This document shows positions 24,327 to 34,330 of a DNA stretch of 64,000 nucleotides, piece by piece. How positions within the stretch are numbered: the first letter of the stretch is position 1; every line of letters begins with the position of its first letter. Both the position numbers and the translations under genes were made by a program. The notes beneath the pieces were generated by a model. It was not told the origin of the DNA, searched no databases, and saw only the letters and a list, made by a program, of their open reading frames with translations. Origin of the DNA: Molanna angustata (lineage: Eukaryota > Arthropoda > Insecta > Trichoptera > Molannidae); NCBI GenBank assembly GCA_963576475.1, contig OY754974.1, positions 12,029,237 through 12,093,236 of the forward strand, in the 5' to 3' direction.

Positions 24327-25274
24327 ATAAATAATTATTGTATAATTATGGTAATACTTATAGAATAGGTAATTATTACGTTTATTCTCGATTTTTTACT
24401 AGATTTTTTATTTAGATTTTTTACAATTATTAAGTTTTCCTTAATTTTAAATTAGTTAAAAGTTAAATCATGCTGAGAAATGTATTATTATGACTTTTTT
24501 TTCTCTGTTTTTAAATCGAAAATATGTAAAAATAGTAAAATATTATTGTTGTATCTGATCGAATAAAAATCAAATTTCTTTAACCAGCCGGAAACGCAAA
24601 GCACTATTTTACTTTGTATGAAATACAAAATTCTTTTTCTTCTTTTTCTTTCCGTAGACCTAGTTGGTCTGTTATTCAGAAACAATTTAATTTTATAAAA
24701 ATGTCAACAGAAAGTTTGGAAGCACTTTAAGCATACATTGTCATCGGTGATACAGAAATGTTGAAAGTTTCAGTACTGTAACTGGCCGAGAAGTTAGTTA
24801 AAAATCGATCGCGAAATTCCAGTACAGACAGACTGGCAAGTGAAGGTAAAGAAAAGGGTTTATAAAAAGGGCTAAATCCCAAAATTGTATTATATCTATC
24901 TGTAGATTTCGAACCAGGTGCTAAAGATTGCCAGTCAAACGTATTAATTGATGGGTTTCTTACCTAACATAATATCCAAATTATTATCCCCGTTAATATA
25001 CCTACTGTGATTTTTGTGAAATAACTACATTTTTTTTTCAATTCCGGTCAACTTAAAATAAATCATATGAAAAATGAAACCATCTGAAATTCACATACCT
25101 GCCAATCAAAGACGAAAACTTACAAGACATATATGCACTGTCTCTGAACAGGTTTTATCTAGTGAGGCAGTTTATAACAATACCTAGTATAATATCTGGT
25201 AAATTATAGGGAATACAATGTAATTTAAAAAACTACATAGTATATATGTTACTTGATATATAGAAAAATAAAAT
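24327..25274. other. AT-rich stretch, nothing recognised
   Basis: No gene or delimited repeat seen. Confidence 0.5.
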
Positions 25275-25492
25275 ATATTATTATTCTTCTTCTTCTTTCT
25301 CCTTAGCGCTTTTATCCCGTTTCTATCGGGGGTACGCTTTGACCATGATCCTGGAATTGGCGAGTCTGGTTATTACATTGAAGCGACTGCCATCTGACCT
25401 TCTTAACCCTTAGAAAGGGGAACCAGACAAATTGGATCATGGCTACACATAGCTAGTGATATAAATCCGCACATAGATTTTTTAAAAATAAA
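25275..25492 (-). mobile_element. SINE-C copy
   Basis: Reverse complement of the body of the tRNA-related SINE at 42243-42515, from the 'agcgctaaggggg' 3' end to 'cacctctggattttt'. Shared blocks include 'gactcgccaattccagga', 'atggcagtcgcttcaatg' and 'ggttcccctttctaaggg'. The tRNA-like head is missing. The flanks are AT-rich. Confidence 0.75.
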
Positions 25493-25873
25493 ATATATTA
25501 TTATGTATTTTATTTTTTTATTTTATTATATTTTTTATTTTTTAATTTTTTATTATTTTTACATATTTTTACATATTTTTGAATGTTTTTCACATGTTTT
25601 TTTTAAATATTTTTTTTAAATGTTTTTCATTATTTTTTAAATATTTTTACATGTTTTTACCTTTTTTATATTGTTATTCATTTTTTATTTTCATTTTATA
25701 TATTCATTTGTTTTTTTTACTTCTGTTATTTTTAATATATTATGTATACTTGTATGTGTAAAAGGTTATCAAGCCGTAAATTGAAATAAAATAAAATAAA
25801 ATATACATAAATAAATAAAAAAAAAATATTGTGAACATGTTATCGTTAACGAAATAATATGAATAATAATCGA
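25493..25873. other. Low-complexity TTTTTA-rich DNA
   Basis: Almost only A and T with Phe/Tyr-coding frames of no meaning; ends with a TAAAATAAAATA run. Confidence 0.6.
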
Positions 25874-26076
25874 CATGCCGACCGCCGTGGCACAGATGGT
25901 AAGCCGTTTGGTTTCTGTGCGGGCGTCCTGGGTTCGATTCCCAGCATATGAGAAATTTATTTAAATTTATTTCTCACGCAAATATTGCTTCTCTGGGCTG
26001 GAAACACTGGTTAGTTGGAAGAAATTGCCATACGGCAACAAACTCACCACTTGCACAGGGTGCAAGGAAGTGTCCA
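25874..26076 (+). mobile_element. SINE-B copy (tRNA-derived)
   Basis: The head has polymerase III promoter boxes: A box like 'tggcacagatggtaagcc' and B box 'GGTTCGATTCC', with tRNA-like spacing. The body has 'tctcacgcaaatattgcttc' and 'ggaaacactgg'; the tail 'gaaattgccatacggcaaca' is similar to a tail used by LINEs in this window (35916, 62600), which suggests the SINE borrows a LINE 3' end. A second, older copy is at 28108-28245. Confidence 0.8.
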
Positions 26077-26096
26077 TTATTTTATTTTTTTAATAA

Positions 26097-26299
26097 TATG
26101 TCCTTTGTTAAACAAGTACATATTAAGTAGTCCTAGTGAGGTTAGGATAGTATTTATAAATGATTTAATAAGTGTCGAGATGCTATAAATACATTCCCTA
26201 AATCAAGCATAAATGCTTGTGCTATCGGTCGATGCAGGATTCGAACTCGCGACAACTGGATTACTAGCCCGGCGCGCTAACCGCTCTGCCATCGACTCA
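26097..26299 (-). mobile_element. SINE-A copy 1 (tRNA-Thr-like head)
   Basis: On the minus strand: tRNA-like head with 'gatggcagagcggttagcgc' (A box), anticodon-like loop around AGT and B box 'gagttcgaatcc', then 'ctatagcacaagcatttat'-like body and 'tatgtacttgtttaacaa' tail. The body, tail and several copies show that it is a SINE and not a tRNA gene. It sits tail to tail with the SINE-B copy. Confidence 0.85.
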
Positions 26300-26710
26300 T
26301 TTAAATTTTGAAGAAATATAATCTTCAAAACAGAAAATAAATGATGAATATTTTTTTTGTAATTGTGGAAAAACTGTTGATTGTGCATACAAAGTGTTTT
26401 GAAATCAACGTTTAATAATATTTAAAAAAATATCGTGTTACATAATATGAGCCATCATTCTGTAATACAAACTATATACTTACTGATAATATGTTGTGTT
26501 TACATACGTTTCTAGATAATTATGAAATATGAACAGCTCGCCAAGCGAAAGAATGCGGGTGACGTCACATGTATACGAATTACAAACCAATTTATAATAC
26601 AGGGATATTCTCTGATTTGAATCAACCAATAAAATCAGTTGATGTTCGACGTTGAGTAGCGTATTGCGCGTCAGTTTTGTCCTTACCTTAACAATCATAA
26701 GTTTGTTACC
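26300..26710 (+). promoter_or_regulatory. Possible upstream region of the exon at 26711
   Basis: More GC and CpG than the surroundings at 26530-26700, with a CRE-like 'tgacgtcaca' (26561) and a CCAAT-type 'caaccaataaaa' (26624). No TATA box at the usual distance. It is only suggestive and depends on the exon being real. Confidence 0.2.
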
Positions 26711-26766
26711 ATGCTTTATAATACTGTCACACGCATTCTCTTACTCGTCGGGCTCTACCTACTAAG
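26711..26766 (+). CDS. Possible first exon encoding a signal peptide
   Basis: ATG at 26711 (context gttaccATGc) opens a frame of 18 codons plus two bases reading 'MLYNTVTRILLLVGLYLL', that is, a short N-terminal region and an eight-residue-plus hydrophobic core like a secretory signal or membrane anchor. It is followed immediately by AG|GTATGT, a good donor, at 26767. Nothing downstream in the window is an obvious second exon. It could be the start of a secreted or membrane protein gene with a long, repeat-filled intron, or chance. I do not recognise a family. Confidence 0.25.
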
Positions 26767-27061
26767 GTATGTAACTACCATATTATACATGAGGTTTAAA
26801 GTCCAAACTGAGTGTTGAAATGTAGGTCATTGGTATCATCATATATTATTGAATTAGTCATTCATTTATGTTATTGTTGAAAACTCATTTGTTTATTATT
26901 GATAAATCTCCATAAATTCTGATAATGTTTTATTGAACAAATTATTGAACACACTATGTCAATGTATTTCAAAAAAATATTTAATTTTAAATACTGACTG
27001 TTCTGGGTCACCCTACCGTTGCTGTGTTTTTTTATTATTTTTCCCATAAAAAGTAACCACA

Positions 27062-27779
27062 AGATTCACAATGATCCATTTTCAAACAACTGCGTTGTTA
27101 AATCGTTGTTAAGTGGTTGCCTGCTCGATCTGCCTCCTGCCTCGACCGATTTCGTTCACCTATAGCACAAGCATTTATGCTTATTTTTAGGAACGTAGGA
27201 AGATGTATAATATGTACCTACTTGTTTAACAAAGACATATTCATAAAAAAAATAAAACAGATCCATTGTGACATACAATTTTGAAAAAACTCACAATGCT
27301 CCATTTTCAAATAACTGCGTTGTTAAATCAGATCCATGGTGACATACAATTTTGAAAAAACTCACAATGATCCATTTTCAAATAACTGCGTTGTTAAATC
27401 AGATCAATGGTGACATACAATTTTGAAAAAACTCACAATGATCCATTTTAAAATAACTGCGTTGTTAAATCAGATCAATGGTGACATACAATTTTGAAAA
27501 AACTCACAATGATCCATTTTCAAATAACTGCGTTGTTAAATCAGATCAATGGTGACATACAATTTTGAAAAAACTCACAATGATCCATTTTAAAATAACT
27601 GCGTTGTTAAATCAGATCCATGGTGACATACAGTTTTGAAAAAACTCACAATGATCCATTTTCAAATAACTGCGTTGTTAAATCAGATCCATGGTGACAT
27701 ACAATTTTGAAAAAACTCACAATGATCCATTATCAACTGCGTTGTTAAATCAGACGCATGGTGACATACAATTTTGAAT
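27062..27779 (+). repeat. 71-bp minisatellite, 7-8 units plus a detached unit
   Basis: Units start with 'agatc' at 27259, 27330, 27401, 27472, 27543, 27614 and 27685 (spacing exactly 71 each) and a shortened last one at 27752. Each has 'ggtgacatacaattttgaaa', 'actcacaatgatccatttt' and 'aactgcgttgttaaatc'. A further partial unit at 27062-27107 is separated from the array by a SINE-A piece. Confidence 0.95.
27116..27247 (+). mobile_element. SINE-A copy 2, head truncated, at edge of minisatellite
   Basis: Contains 'cctcgaccgatttcgttcac', 'ctatagcacaagcatttat' and the 'cttgtttaacaaagacatat' tail. The tRNA-like head is reduced to a few bases. It lies between the detached unit and the main array of 71-bp repeats. 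Confidence 0.8.
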
Positions 27780-28107
27780 AATGATGGTGATTATTATATT
27801 GAAATTCATTGTCTTCGAAATTTAAATATAGTTTAATATTTTATTTATTTATTTGTATTTTTTTTATGTACGATCGGCAATTTCTTTCAACCAACCAGAG
27901 TTTATGTTAAATATAAGTATAATATAGTGTGTAGGTACCTACAGTAAATAGTTTTAAAGGAAACACATGACAAAAATAAAAAAAAAATTAAGATCGAATA
28001 TAAGACCAGTTCAAAGCAATGATAGGAAAACAAAAGAAGAAGACGAAGTGGAAAGATAGAAGGAATCCGGTATTATCGTAAATATATTTTTTTTAATATT
28101 GAAAATA
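27780..28107. other. AT-rich stretch, nothing recognised
   Basis: No gene seen. Confidence 0.5.
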
Positions 28108-28245
28108 ATACTTTGAGCCGTTCGGTTTGAGTGCCGGTGTCCTGGATATGATTCTCAGCTAAGGAGGAATTTATTTAAATTATTATTGACGCAAATCTTG
28201 CTTCTCTGGATTGGTAACACTGATTGGCAATAAATCGTTACATTG
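28108..28245 (+). mobile_element. SINE-B copy 2, decayed
   Basis: 'gagccgttcggtttgagtg', a damaged B box 'ggatatgattctc', 'gacgcaaatcttgcttctct' and 'ggtaacactg' follow the SINE-B copy at 25874 but with many changes. Confidence 0.65.
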
Positions 28246-28314
28246 AGACGGAATTATTAAATCAATAAATAAAAAGATATTGAATTATTGTGGTAGTGTA
28301 CTTATTTCTCGCAA

Positions 28315-28560
28315 TCTAGTAGGAAATCATAATATTTACTGTGAAGCACCGTCTTTGAATAGTGCTTCCACTCATTTCTGCTATTATCGTTCTCGGGTGT
28401 CCCGTAAGAGACGGGTAATCTTAAATAAAACAGGCAACAATAACATCACACAAAGTTCAGCAGTGAGGTTCACCATCCATCATGAATGTTGTCTTTTCAG
28501 ATGAGATGTCTAGATAATACTACACAGCACTACTACCCTTACAATGGGGTGGTGTGGTTC
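28315..28560 (+). repeat. Family 3 repeat, uninterrupted copy
   Basis: This copy shows the joined Family 3 sequence: 'gtgcttccactcatttctgc', 'gagacgggtaatctt', 'aacatcacacaaagttc' followed directly by 'agcagtgaggttcaccatcc' and 'gaatgttgtcttttcag'. It gives the empty-site reference for the interrupted copy at 21890-23345. A third, reverse copy lies at 39515-39640. Confidence 0.65.
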
Positions 28561-28821
28561 AACCAACTTGAAACAGATTTGAGACTGGCAATTGAATATA
28601 ATGAATTCAAAAGAAAAATAAAGAATAAATTAAACTGTAAATTTAAATTATATTAACTTCTTTTTGTATAGATAATAATTATGTATATATAATATTTTGT
28701 GTCTTTTGTATTAAATTGTCTCCTTTACACACAGGTGCTTGCAATCTGGTAGAGGGAAATATGTTTTTTTATAACTGTGCATCTTTTTTATATAGTTTGA
28801 TTGTTTTATATTTTGTAGATA

Positions 28822-28966
28822 GATGGGTCGATGGCAGAGCAGTTAGCGCGCTGGGCAGGAATCCTGCCTCGACCGATTTCGTTCACCTATAGCACAAGCA
28901 TTTATGCTTATTTTAGGGAACGTAGGAAGATGTATATGTACTTGTTTAACAAGGACATATTCATTT
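28822..28966 (+). mobile_element. SINE-A copy 3, internally deleted
   Basis: Starts 'gatgggtcgatggcagagc', then the anticodon arm to B box is deleted so that 'gcgctgggcaggaatcctgc' runs into 'ctcgaccgatttcgttcac'. Body and 'cttgtttaacaaggacatat' tail are intact. Confidence 0.85.
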
Positions 28967-29162
28967 TAGATTTAGTTTTACTTCCGTTAATATTATTAAT
29001 GGGTTGGATATAGTAAATAGGTTTTGAAAATTGAACAATTTACCTTTTTAATAATGATAATAGTATGATAAAAAATTGTCTAGTTGATGATATTACCGCC
29101 AAGAAGTGATGTCGCTAGTGATTCACAGAAAGGAATTTATCAATTTGACGGTCGGATCTATC

Positions 29163-29255
29163 GCTCCAGTGGCGCAATTGGTTAGCGCACGGTACTTATA
29201 TGACAGTAGATCGTGAGCGATGCCGGGGTTGTGAGTTCGAGCCTCACCTGGAGCA
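29163..29255 (+). tRNA. tRNA-Ile(UAU) with 19-nt intron
   Basis: A genuine nuclear tRNA gene that reads AUA isoleucine codons. The acceptor arm GCTCCAG (29163-29169) pairs with CTGGAGC (29248-29254), with discriminator A at 29255. The D arm has 'TGGCGCAATTGGTTAGCGC' (A box); the T arm has GTGAGTTCGAGCCTCAC (B box GTTCGAGCC). The anticodon stem CGGTA/TGCCG is interrupted by an intron at 29201-29219, after position 37; once removed, the loop reads CTTATAA with anticodon TAT at 29197-29199. Introns at this site are the rule in metazoan tRNA-Ile(UAU). Perfect stems, no SINE-type body and a T-run terminator mark it as a real gene, unlike the tRNA-like SINE heads nearby. Confidence 0.95.
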
Positions 29256-29257
29256 TA

Positions 29258-29268
29258 TTTTTTTTTTA
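29258..29268 (+). terminator. RNA polymerase III T-run terminator
   Basis: An uninterrupted run of about eleven T residues starts three bases after the tRNA-Ile gene. Confidence 0.85.
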
Positions 29269-29569
29269 ATATTACTTTTAAAAACAATGATTCGTGTTAA
29301 ATTAATAACAGCATTTATAATAAATTATTAAAAATTAATGAAACTGCTGTGGTTTCACCTAACCCTTAATGATTTTTTTCAGAAAATAAAAGTGTAAAAT
29401 TTTGAAGGGGACATATGTAAAATATATATATTTAGAAGATTTTATTAAGGCAATCTAGATAATGACTACTTTTTGCAAAATATATTTAAATATCTCAATT
29501 TATGAAAGACACTGTAGGCAATCATGAATACCTATTCATATGTAATGTATAAGGTAACCTCAAAATATA

Positions 29570-29895
29570 CATACATACATACCGTCACGCCGTTTCCCTA
29601 TTTGGGGTAGGCAGAGAGAACCGAACGCCAGAATCTTCTATCTTGGCATACCTGTTTTGCCTCATTTACATTCATACATCGTGTCATACATGCTCTCCTA
29701 TTATTCTGACTTCGTTTATTCCCCTCTTTCAAAATCTCATTTATATGATCATGCCAGCTCTTTCTCGGTCGACTCTTACATTAATTTCATTCCACTCTTT
29801 TCAGCCTTGTATACTTTCTTTGTCAGTCGTTCATCGTTCATTCTCTCTACATGTCCGAACCATCGCAAATCATTTATCTTCATTCTACTCAAAAT
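29570..29895 (-). pseudogene. RTE 3'-end fragment, decayed
   Basis: Same layout as the RTE 3' end at 31262-31600: (CATA)n tail, 'gtcacgcc.tttccc.a', 'ggggtaggcagagagaaccg'. The minus-strand coding part is related ('MNDERLTKKVYK' region) but broken by indels. 5' truncated. Confidence 0.8.
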
Positions 29896-29975
29896 ATATA
29901 GGTGTGTTTTTTTTATTTTAATTTACTATGAAGAATATTTTTTACATTATTAATTTAACTTAGGTATTGAGTTCA

Positions 29976-30190
29976 ATTCCAATTTTAAAATTAGGTATTG
30001 AGTTCAATTTCAAGTATAAAATTTTAATCAATATAAAATTTTAATCAATATAAAATTTTAATCAATATAAAATTTTAATCGATATAAAATTTTTATCAAT
30101 ATAATATTTTAATCGATATAAATTTTTAATTAATATACAATTTTAATAAATATGAAATTTAAATCAATATGAAATTTTAATCAATATAAA
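29976..30190. repeat. 17-bp AT-rich tandem repeat
   Basis: About ten imperfect units of the form 'atataaaattttaatca' plus a duplicated 'aggtattgagttcaattcca' block just before it (29963 and 29995). Confidence 0.85.
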
Positions 30191-30572
30191 AGTCAAAACA
30201 AAAATGTGTTCACCAGTAGGTACCTACTGTCACTTTACACTATAGGTAGGTAGGAAATATATATTACTAGTAATGTTCTTTGTTATAATAATTTCCTTTA
30301 TTTCAAGAATAGCAAAATAATTATGAAAATGACTTTATTTAAATAAAATTTTAGTGCGGTTTTAGAATCAGACCCAACACTAGTAGGTATTTATTATCTT
30401 ATCATTTAGATTGATAATTTTTGCGATAAGTGTTTTACAACAAGTCTACATATGTATATCGTGTTTAAGGTAAATTACCTATATCGTTTCTATTATGGGT
30501 TCTACACTGATATTACCTTTTGCTACATTACACTTGTTATAATAAAAAAAAATAGATATTAAAAATGATTTG
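30191..30572. other. AT-rich stretch, nothing recognised
   Basis: No gene seen. Confidence 0.5.
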
Positions 30573-31261
30573 TTAAGAGGGCGACTGCTGCCAACGTACC
30601 TATTTTTTCAATTTTATATACCATCATTATTACCAAACGAATCATTTTGAAAAAAATAACCTAGTTAGTTTGGATATTCATAAAGAGAAATATACCTTTT
30701 TGATTATGTTCTGTATAGGTATATTCTTGTAGGAAAATAATAAGCACACCCCGATTTTAGACATTTATCGTAAATTTCTAAAAAAATATAAGGTATAGAG
30801 CGATATTTTTTTTTATAAATTAAATAAGAACAAAATACCTGGAAAAATATGATATGACGTTGCATTAACGCATCAGGTTAAGTAAATAAACCAAAAAAAC
30901 TTTTAATACGCAATGGCGCTGAATGGAAAATAAATGTTTTTTAGGTTTATTTACTAAACTTGAAGTATTAATGCAACGTCACATCAAATTTTTCTAGATA
31001 TTTTTGTCTTCTTTAATTTAAAAAAAATATATTACTCTACGCCTTATAATTTATCAAAAATATATGATAAACGTTGAAAATCGGGGTAAGCCATTATTTT
31101 TCTACAAGAATTCATACAGAACATTATCAAAAAGTTAAGGTACATTTTTGTTTATTAATACCCAAATTATCTATATTATTTTTTTCAAAACGATTTGATA
31201 AGATATAATGTCGGTATATCAAATTGAAAAATGGTACGTTGGCAGCAGTCCCCCCCCTTAA
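30573..31261. mobile_element. TTAA-flanked palindromic MITE, 681 bp
   Basis: The element (30577-31257) is flanked by TTAA on both sides (30573-30576, 31258-31261). Ends are inverted repeats with core 'GACTGCTGCCAACGTACC'. The homology continues far inwards on both arms ('caaaacgattygataa'-type, 'cgttgaaaatcggggt', 'atgcaacgtca'), so the whole element is close to a foldback. There is no coding capacity. TTAA duplication is characteristic of the piggyBac superfamily, but the tips are G-rich where piggyBac tips begin CC, so the assignment is tentative. Confidence 0.75.
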
Positions 31262-34200
31262 TTATACATACATACATACCATCACGCCATGTCCCTCACG
31301 GGGTAGGCAGAGAGAACCGAACGCCACATTTTTCTATCTTGACACGCATTCATCGCCTCCTTAACATTCATACATCGTCTTATACATGTTCGTCTGTTGT
31401 TCACGCTTCTTACATTTCCATCTTTCAAAATATCGTTTACATGGTCGTGCCATCCTTTTCTTGGGCGCCCGCGACCTCTTATTCAGTTCCTGTCAGATTT
31501 GTATATTTTCTTCGTCAGGCGTTCTTCGTTCATTCTCCCCAAGTGGCCAAACCATCTCAATGTGTTAACTTTCATTCTGTTAATTACATCTTTCTTTATC
31601 TTACATTCTTTCCTTGTATCTTCATTCCGAACTCTATCATACATCGTTCTGTTACAAATTCTTCTAAGCGATCTCATTTCAACTGCATTTATTCTGCTTT
31701 CGTGCGACTTCTGCCATGTCCAGGTCTCACTTGCATACGTCAATGTTGGCACTACGATTGCGTTATGAATGGCAACTTTAGCGTCTCTTGATATGTTGCG
31801 ATCATTCATAACTGGTCTAAGTGCTCCATTCACTCTGTTTCCTGCCATAACTCTTCTTTCAATATCCTTATCAGGCCGTCCATTCCGTTGGAACATACTA
31901 CCCAGATAGACATACTCGTCGACTTGTTCAAGCCATTCATTCTCTACTTTTATTTGACACACTGTTCTGCTTTCACTCTTTTCCAAGACCATTACCTTTG
32001 ATTTGCTGGCATTCATTTTAAGTCCGTTTTCTTTGCATCCTTCATATACCATACTTACAAGATACTGTAACTCTTCCATACTTTCTGCTAACAATACTTT
32101 GTCGTCTGCATACATCAGATCACGTACTGTTACAGTACTCAGTTTCAGACCCTTACTTTCATACTTAAGGGCTCTTATGCAGAAATCAATGTAGAGATTA
32201 AAGAGCCAAGGGGACAACACGCACCCCTGTCTAACGCCATTATTTATAGAGAACCAAGTTGTTGTTGTGTCGTTAACACGAACACATGCTTTGCTGTTCT
32301 CATATAATGAAGCGATTGCACGTATCAGCTTACTCTTCACTCCGTACATCGATAGTATATTCCATAGTTTTTCTCTTACGACTTTATCATAGGCCTTTTC
32401 AAGGTCTATAAAGGCGCAGAAAAGTTTTTGGTTTTTTCCCAAAACCTTTTCTGTGACCATACGTAAAGAAAAAATTTGGTCTATACATCCTCTGCCGCCA
32501 ACAAAAGCCCCTTGAGCATCCCAAATCTTGCTCTCTGTAACCTTTCGTACTCTTTGATCCAGGATCCTTGCATACATCTTACCAACTGAGCTTAGCAAAC
32601 TTATGGCTCTATAGTTTTTGCAGTCGAGCTTCGATCCTTTACCTTTATACAAAGGTACCACGACTGCATTTCTCCAGTCTGAGGGAGTGTGTCCTTCTTC
32701 CCAACATTTGTTGAAAAGAGAGAGACACCACTCCAACGTCTGTTCGCCGCCATATTTTATAAGTTCAGCTGATACACTGTCATACCCGGCAGCTTTCCCC
32801 GCTTTCGCGTGTTTTACTGCTTCAAACACTTCTTCTTGCGTTATTTCATCCTTATCATCTTCACTTACTTGCCATGTTCTCTGACTCACGTCCCCTCTTA
32901 CTCCGCTATCATACAGTTCCTCGAAATATTCTTTCCATCGCTCTTTCACGCCATCTTCGTCCATAATTATTTTTCCATCTTTATCATTTATTCCTTTCGA
33001 AGCTTTCACAGTTCCATTTTTTCTTTTCGCTACGCCTTTCCAGAACATTTTCATGTTTCCAGGAAAGTCGTTGGCTATTTTCAGGCTTTCTTTCTCTTTT
33101 ATACCATCTTTTTCCCTTTTTACTGTGTCTTTGACTACTTTCTTGCATACTTTATAATTCTCTTTTGCTCTTTCTTCATTATTCGATCCTTTCGCGGCTA
33201 ATAATGCCATCCATGCTTTCTTCTTTTCACCCACAACTATCTTAACACTCTCATTCCACCAAGCATCGCCTTTCTTTCCACCTCTTTTAGCAATACCACA
33301 GATATTCTTCGATGTCTTACACACGGTTTCTTTCAGCGTAGTCCATGCTTCCTCAATATTTCTTCTACTGTGTATTGCTTTAAAGAGTTCGGTTCCGGTC
33401 TCTTTTGCATACTGATTTCTTACACTCTCATCTTGCAGCCTTTCTACCTTGGTTCGCTTCGGTGGATCACTTCGGTGTGTTTTAGAGCGCCACCCGGTGA
33501 ACAAATCAATTCTTGATATTAGCAAGTAGTGGTCTGTCTCCAATTCCGCGCCCCTATACACTCTAGTATCCACTGTCGCTTTCCTTAGTGCGGCGTCAAC
33601 ACATACATAGTCAATTATCGACCTTTCATTCCCTCTTTCCCATGTATACTGGTGAATTCTTTTGTGGCTGAATACTGAGTTCGCCACAAACAGATTCCCT
33701 TCCGTGCATACTTCCAATAGTCTTTTACCATTGTCATTCACTCTCATATCGCCGTGAGGTCCAAGGACTGACTCAAAATCTTTCCTACGGACACCCACCC
33801 ATCCATTTAGGTCTCCAGTCAGAATCACTCTTTCATTATCCTTTTTTTCGTTCATTATCTCGGTCACACTGTTCCAGAAATCATCCTTTTCACTCTCACT
33901 ATCGGAGTTTCCGGGCGCATATCCTATTATTAGGAATACGCTTGTAATTCCGATCTTCAGCCTTACCCACATGAGTCTAGAGTTTTTTAGCTTGTACTCT
34001 TTCATACATTTCCCCATTCGTTTCGCTAGAATCACACCAACTCCTTTGCATGCAAATTCGTCACTCTTCACTCCCGACCATAGTTCTATCATACCATCAT
34101 TCCTAACGTTCATCCCCCTACCTTTCTTTTTTGTCTCACTTACTCACAATACATCTATTTCTTTACCTTTTATTACGTCGCACAATTCATTCATCTTTCT

Positions 34201-34330
34201 ATCCATTCCTCCTCTTATATTCCAGACTCCCAATCTGCACTCGGCTCTCCTCTTTTCGCCTACCCCCTGGACCGTAACATGACGAGTGGCGGGCTTCATC
34301 GATGTTCTCCCGGCAGAGCCCAGGGGGTTT
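31262..34330 (-). mobile_element. Near full-length RTE-clade retrotransposon
   Basis: Minus-strand RTE element whose 3' (CATA)n tail at 31265-31279 abuts the right TTAA of the MITE. It holds one long ORF (31282-34299) interrupted by only two stop codons. Upstream of the ORF a GC-richer leader reaches about 34330 and may go on, at lower GC, to about 34860. Confidence 0.88.
31282..34299 (-). pseudogene. RTE endonuclease/reverse transcriptase, 1005 codons with two nonsense mutations
   Basis: The polyprotein makes the nick and copies the element RNA. From ATG 34299 the frame reads through 'GVWNIRGGMDRKMNELCD' and 'GKEIDVL' to a TGA at 34144-34146 where relatives have Cys (IDVLCVSET). The open part 34113-31486 has APE endonuclease motifs 'IGYAPGN', 'LTGDLNGWVG' and 'ETDHYLL', then reverse transcriptase motifs 'NYRAISLLSSVGKMYARI', 'FCAFIDLEKAYDKV', 'NGVRQGCVLSPWLFNLYID' and 'LMYADDKVLL' (YADD). 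A second TGA at 31483-31485 replaces the Gly codon in 'DRNGKRGRGRPRK' of the sister copy at 10739-11209. The frame then continues to 'VLSAYPVRDMA' and its proper stop at 31282. No frameshift was found, so two point changes account for its inactivation. Confidence 0.92.

Noticed and set aside
26205..26299. Minus-strand tRNA-Thr-like gene (also at 38909, 55803)
   Set aside because: The cloverleaf head is followed by the same non-tRNA body and tail in five copies, without a T-run terminator; it is a SINE.
27259..27779. CRISPR-like array of regular repeats
   Set aside because: The 71-bp units are directly adjacent without unique spacers, in a eukaryotic genome; it is a minisatellite.
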